Below, in pieces: positions 5,069 to 5,416 of a stretch of 5,416 bases of DNA (the stretch's first letter is position 1; every line of letters starts with the position of its first letter). The DNA comes from Pseudomonadota bacterium (GTDB lineage: Bacteria > Pseudomonadota > Alphaproteobacteria > Rhizobiales > Xanthobacteraceae): positions 1 through 5,416 of the forward strand of contig JAJYAH010000537.1 of assembly GCA_021779635.1 (NCBI GenBank). Reading direction: 5' to 3'. Made by a program: the position numbers and the translations under genes. The notes under the pieces are model-generated. The model was not told the DNA's origin. It searched no databases and saw nothing but the letters and a program-made list of their open reading frames with translations.

Positions 5069-5416
5069 CTAGTCGGCACCGCGTATCTCGCTGGAATCCG
5101 TATTCGTTACGCGCAAGGACACGGATGCTCGCGGACGTACGACGGTCACGGTACACGGCGCGCGGGAAGCAACGACGGTCGACACGCTACCCAGGATTCG
5201 ACGCTGCCTGGAGTTTGCCCGCGCTCCCATGATGATATGATCGACGTGACTAACGTCGGCAAAATCCAGAATGGCATCCGCTGCGTCCAGGGCTTCAAGG
5301 ACGTGATAGGTTATTTGACGATCGTGCAGTCGCAACGTTTCGGCCCAATCCTTCAGGTGTGCCAGCCGGCTGACATGCTTGTTGTGGCCACTTTCATCGA
5401 GCGTACGGTCTATGGC
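5069..5416 (-). CDS. Universal stress protein domain, C-terminal part
   Basis: The frame is open from the window's right edge (reading AIDRTLDESGHNKHVSRLAH) to a TAG at 5071-5069, about 115 residues; the true start lies outside. The UspA-fold C-terminal signature is clear: ADAILDFADVSHVDHIIMGAR, then the phosphate-binding loop pattern G-x2-x9-G-(S/T) as GARANSRQRRILGSVSTVVA, then APCTVTVVRP, the last beta strand. USP domains bind ATP or AMP and respond to starvation or stress. A tail of about 17 residues (SVSLRVTNTDSSEIRGAD) follows the fold. The sequence before the signature resembles the USP module that in Bradyrhizobium relatives is fused behind a Ser/Thr protein kinase; this is recalled similarity, not shown in the window. 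It is convergent with the XRE regulator, with 159 bp between the stops. Confidence 0.85.
   Translation of the reverse strand, partial: AIDRTLDESGHNKHVSRLAHLKDWAETLRLHDRQITYHVLEALDAADAILDFADVSHVDHIIMGARANSRQRRILGSVSTVVASRAPCTVTVVRPRASVSLRVTNTDSSEIRGAD

Noticed and set aside
4600..5232. 210-codon + strand frame crossing the end of the XRE gene and the USP gene
   Set aside because: Its translation is low-complexity Arg/Ala/Ser and it overlaps two well-supported genes in other frames.

Overview
The window is GC-rich DNA with short, tightly packed genes. It is most consistent with an alphaproteobacterium of the Bradyrhizobium / Rhodopseudomonas group. That placement is inferred from composition and from remembered resemblance of the proteins (TetR tail, NsrR/group III globin pair, MmyB-type regulator, universal-stress-protein tail); no search was run. 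I see no tRNA, rRNA, CRISPR array, IS element or prophage gene.

Left part (1-1442, + strand): the 3' end of a TetR-family regulator is followed by an orphan SET-domain protein methyltransferase. It has a complete post-SET cysteine cluster and a long basic, Lys/Ala-rich then Asn/Gly-rich tail. Its 3' end overlaps the 3' end of the next, convergent gene by 49 bp.

Nitric-oxide module (1394-2513): an NsrR-type Rrf2 regulator (- strand) is divergent from a group III truncated haemoglobin (+ strand). The 86-bp gap holds a perfect 12-3-12 inverted repeat with a TATAAT in its centre, then a near-ideal ribosome binding site. A 44-residue single-helix membrane protein overlaps the 3' end of the globin gene and probably forms an operon with it. 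The likely logic is that NO destroys the NsrR cluster and releases globin and miniprotein expression. A tandem 16-bp repeat able to form hairpins separates this unit from the next one.

Membrane-protein operon and its probable regulator (2630-4909): two small unrecognised proteins on the - strand (87 and 132 residues) are coupled by an ATGA overlap. A 337-bp, partly AT-rich intergenic region separates them from a small exported protein on the + strand (85 residues), which ends in a textbook terminator. Next comes an XRE regulator with an MmyB-like ligand-binding domain. The perfect 15-bp palindrome upstream of this regulator (TTACCTCAGAGGTAA) recurs with two changes upstream of the membrane operon (TTACGTCGGAGGTAA). 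This suggests the regulator controls both itself and the operon, and it is the main new link in the window.

Right edge (5069-5416, - strand): the C-terminal part of a universal-stress-protein domain, cut by the window end and possibly the tail of a larger kinase-USP fusion.
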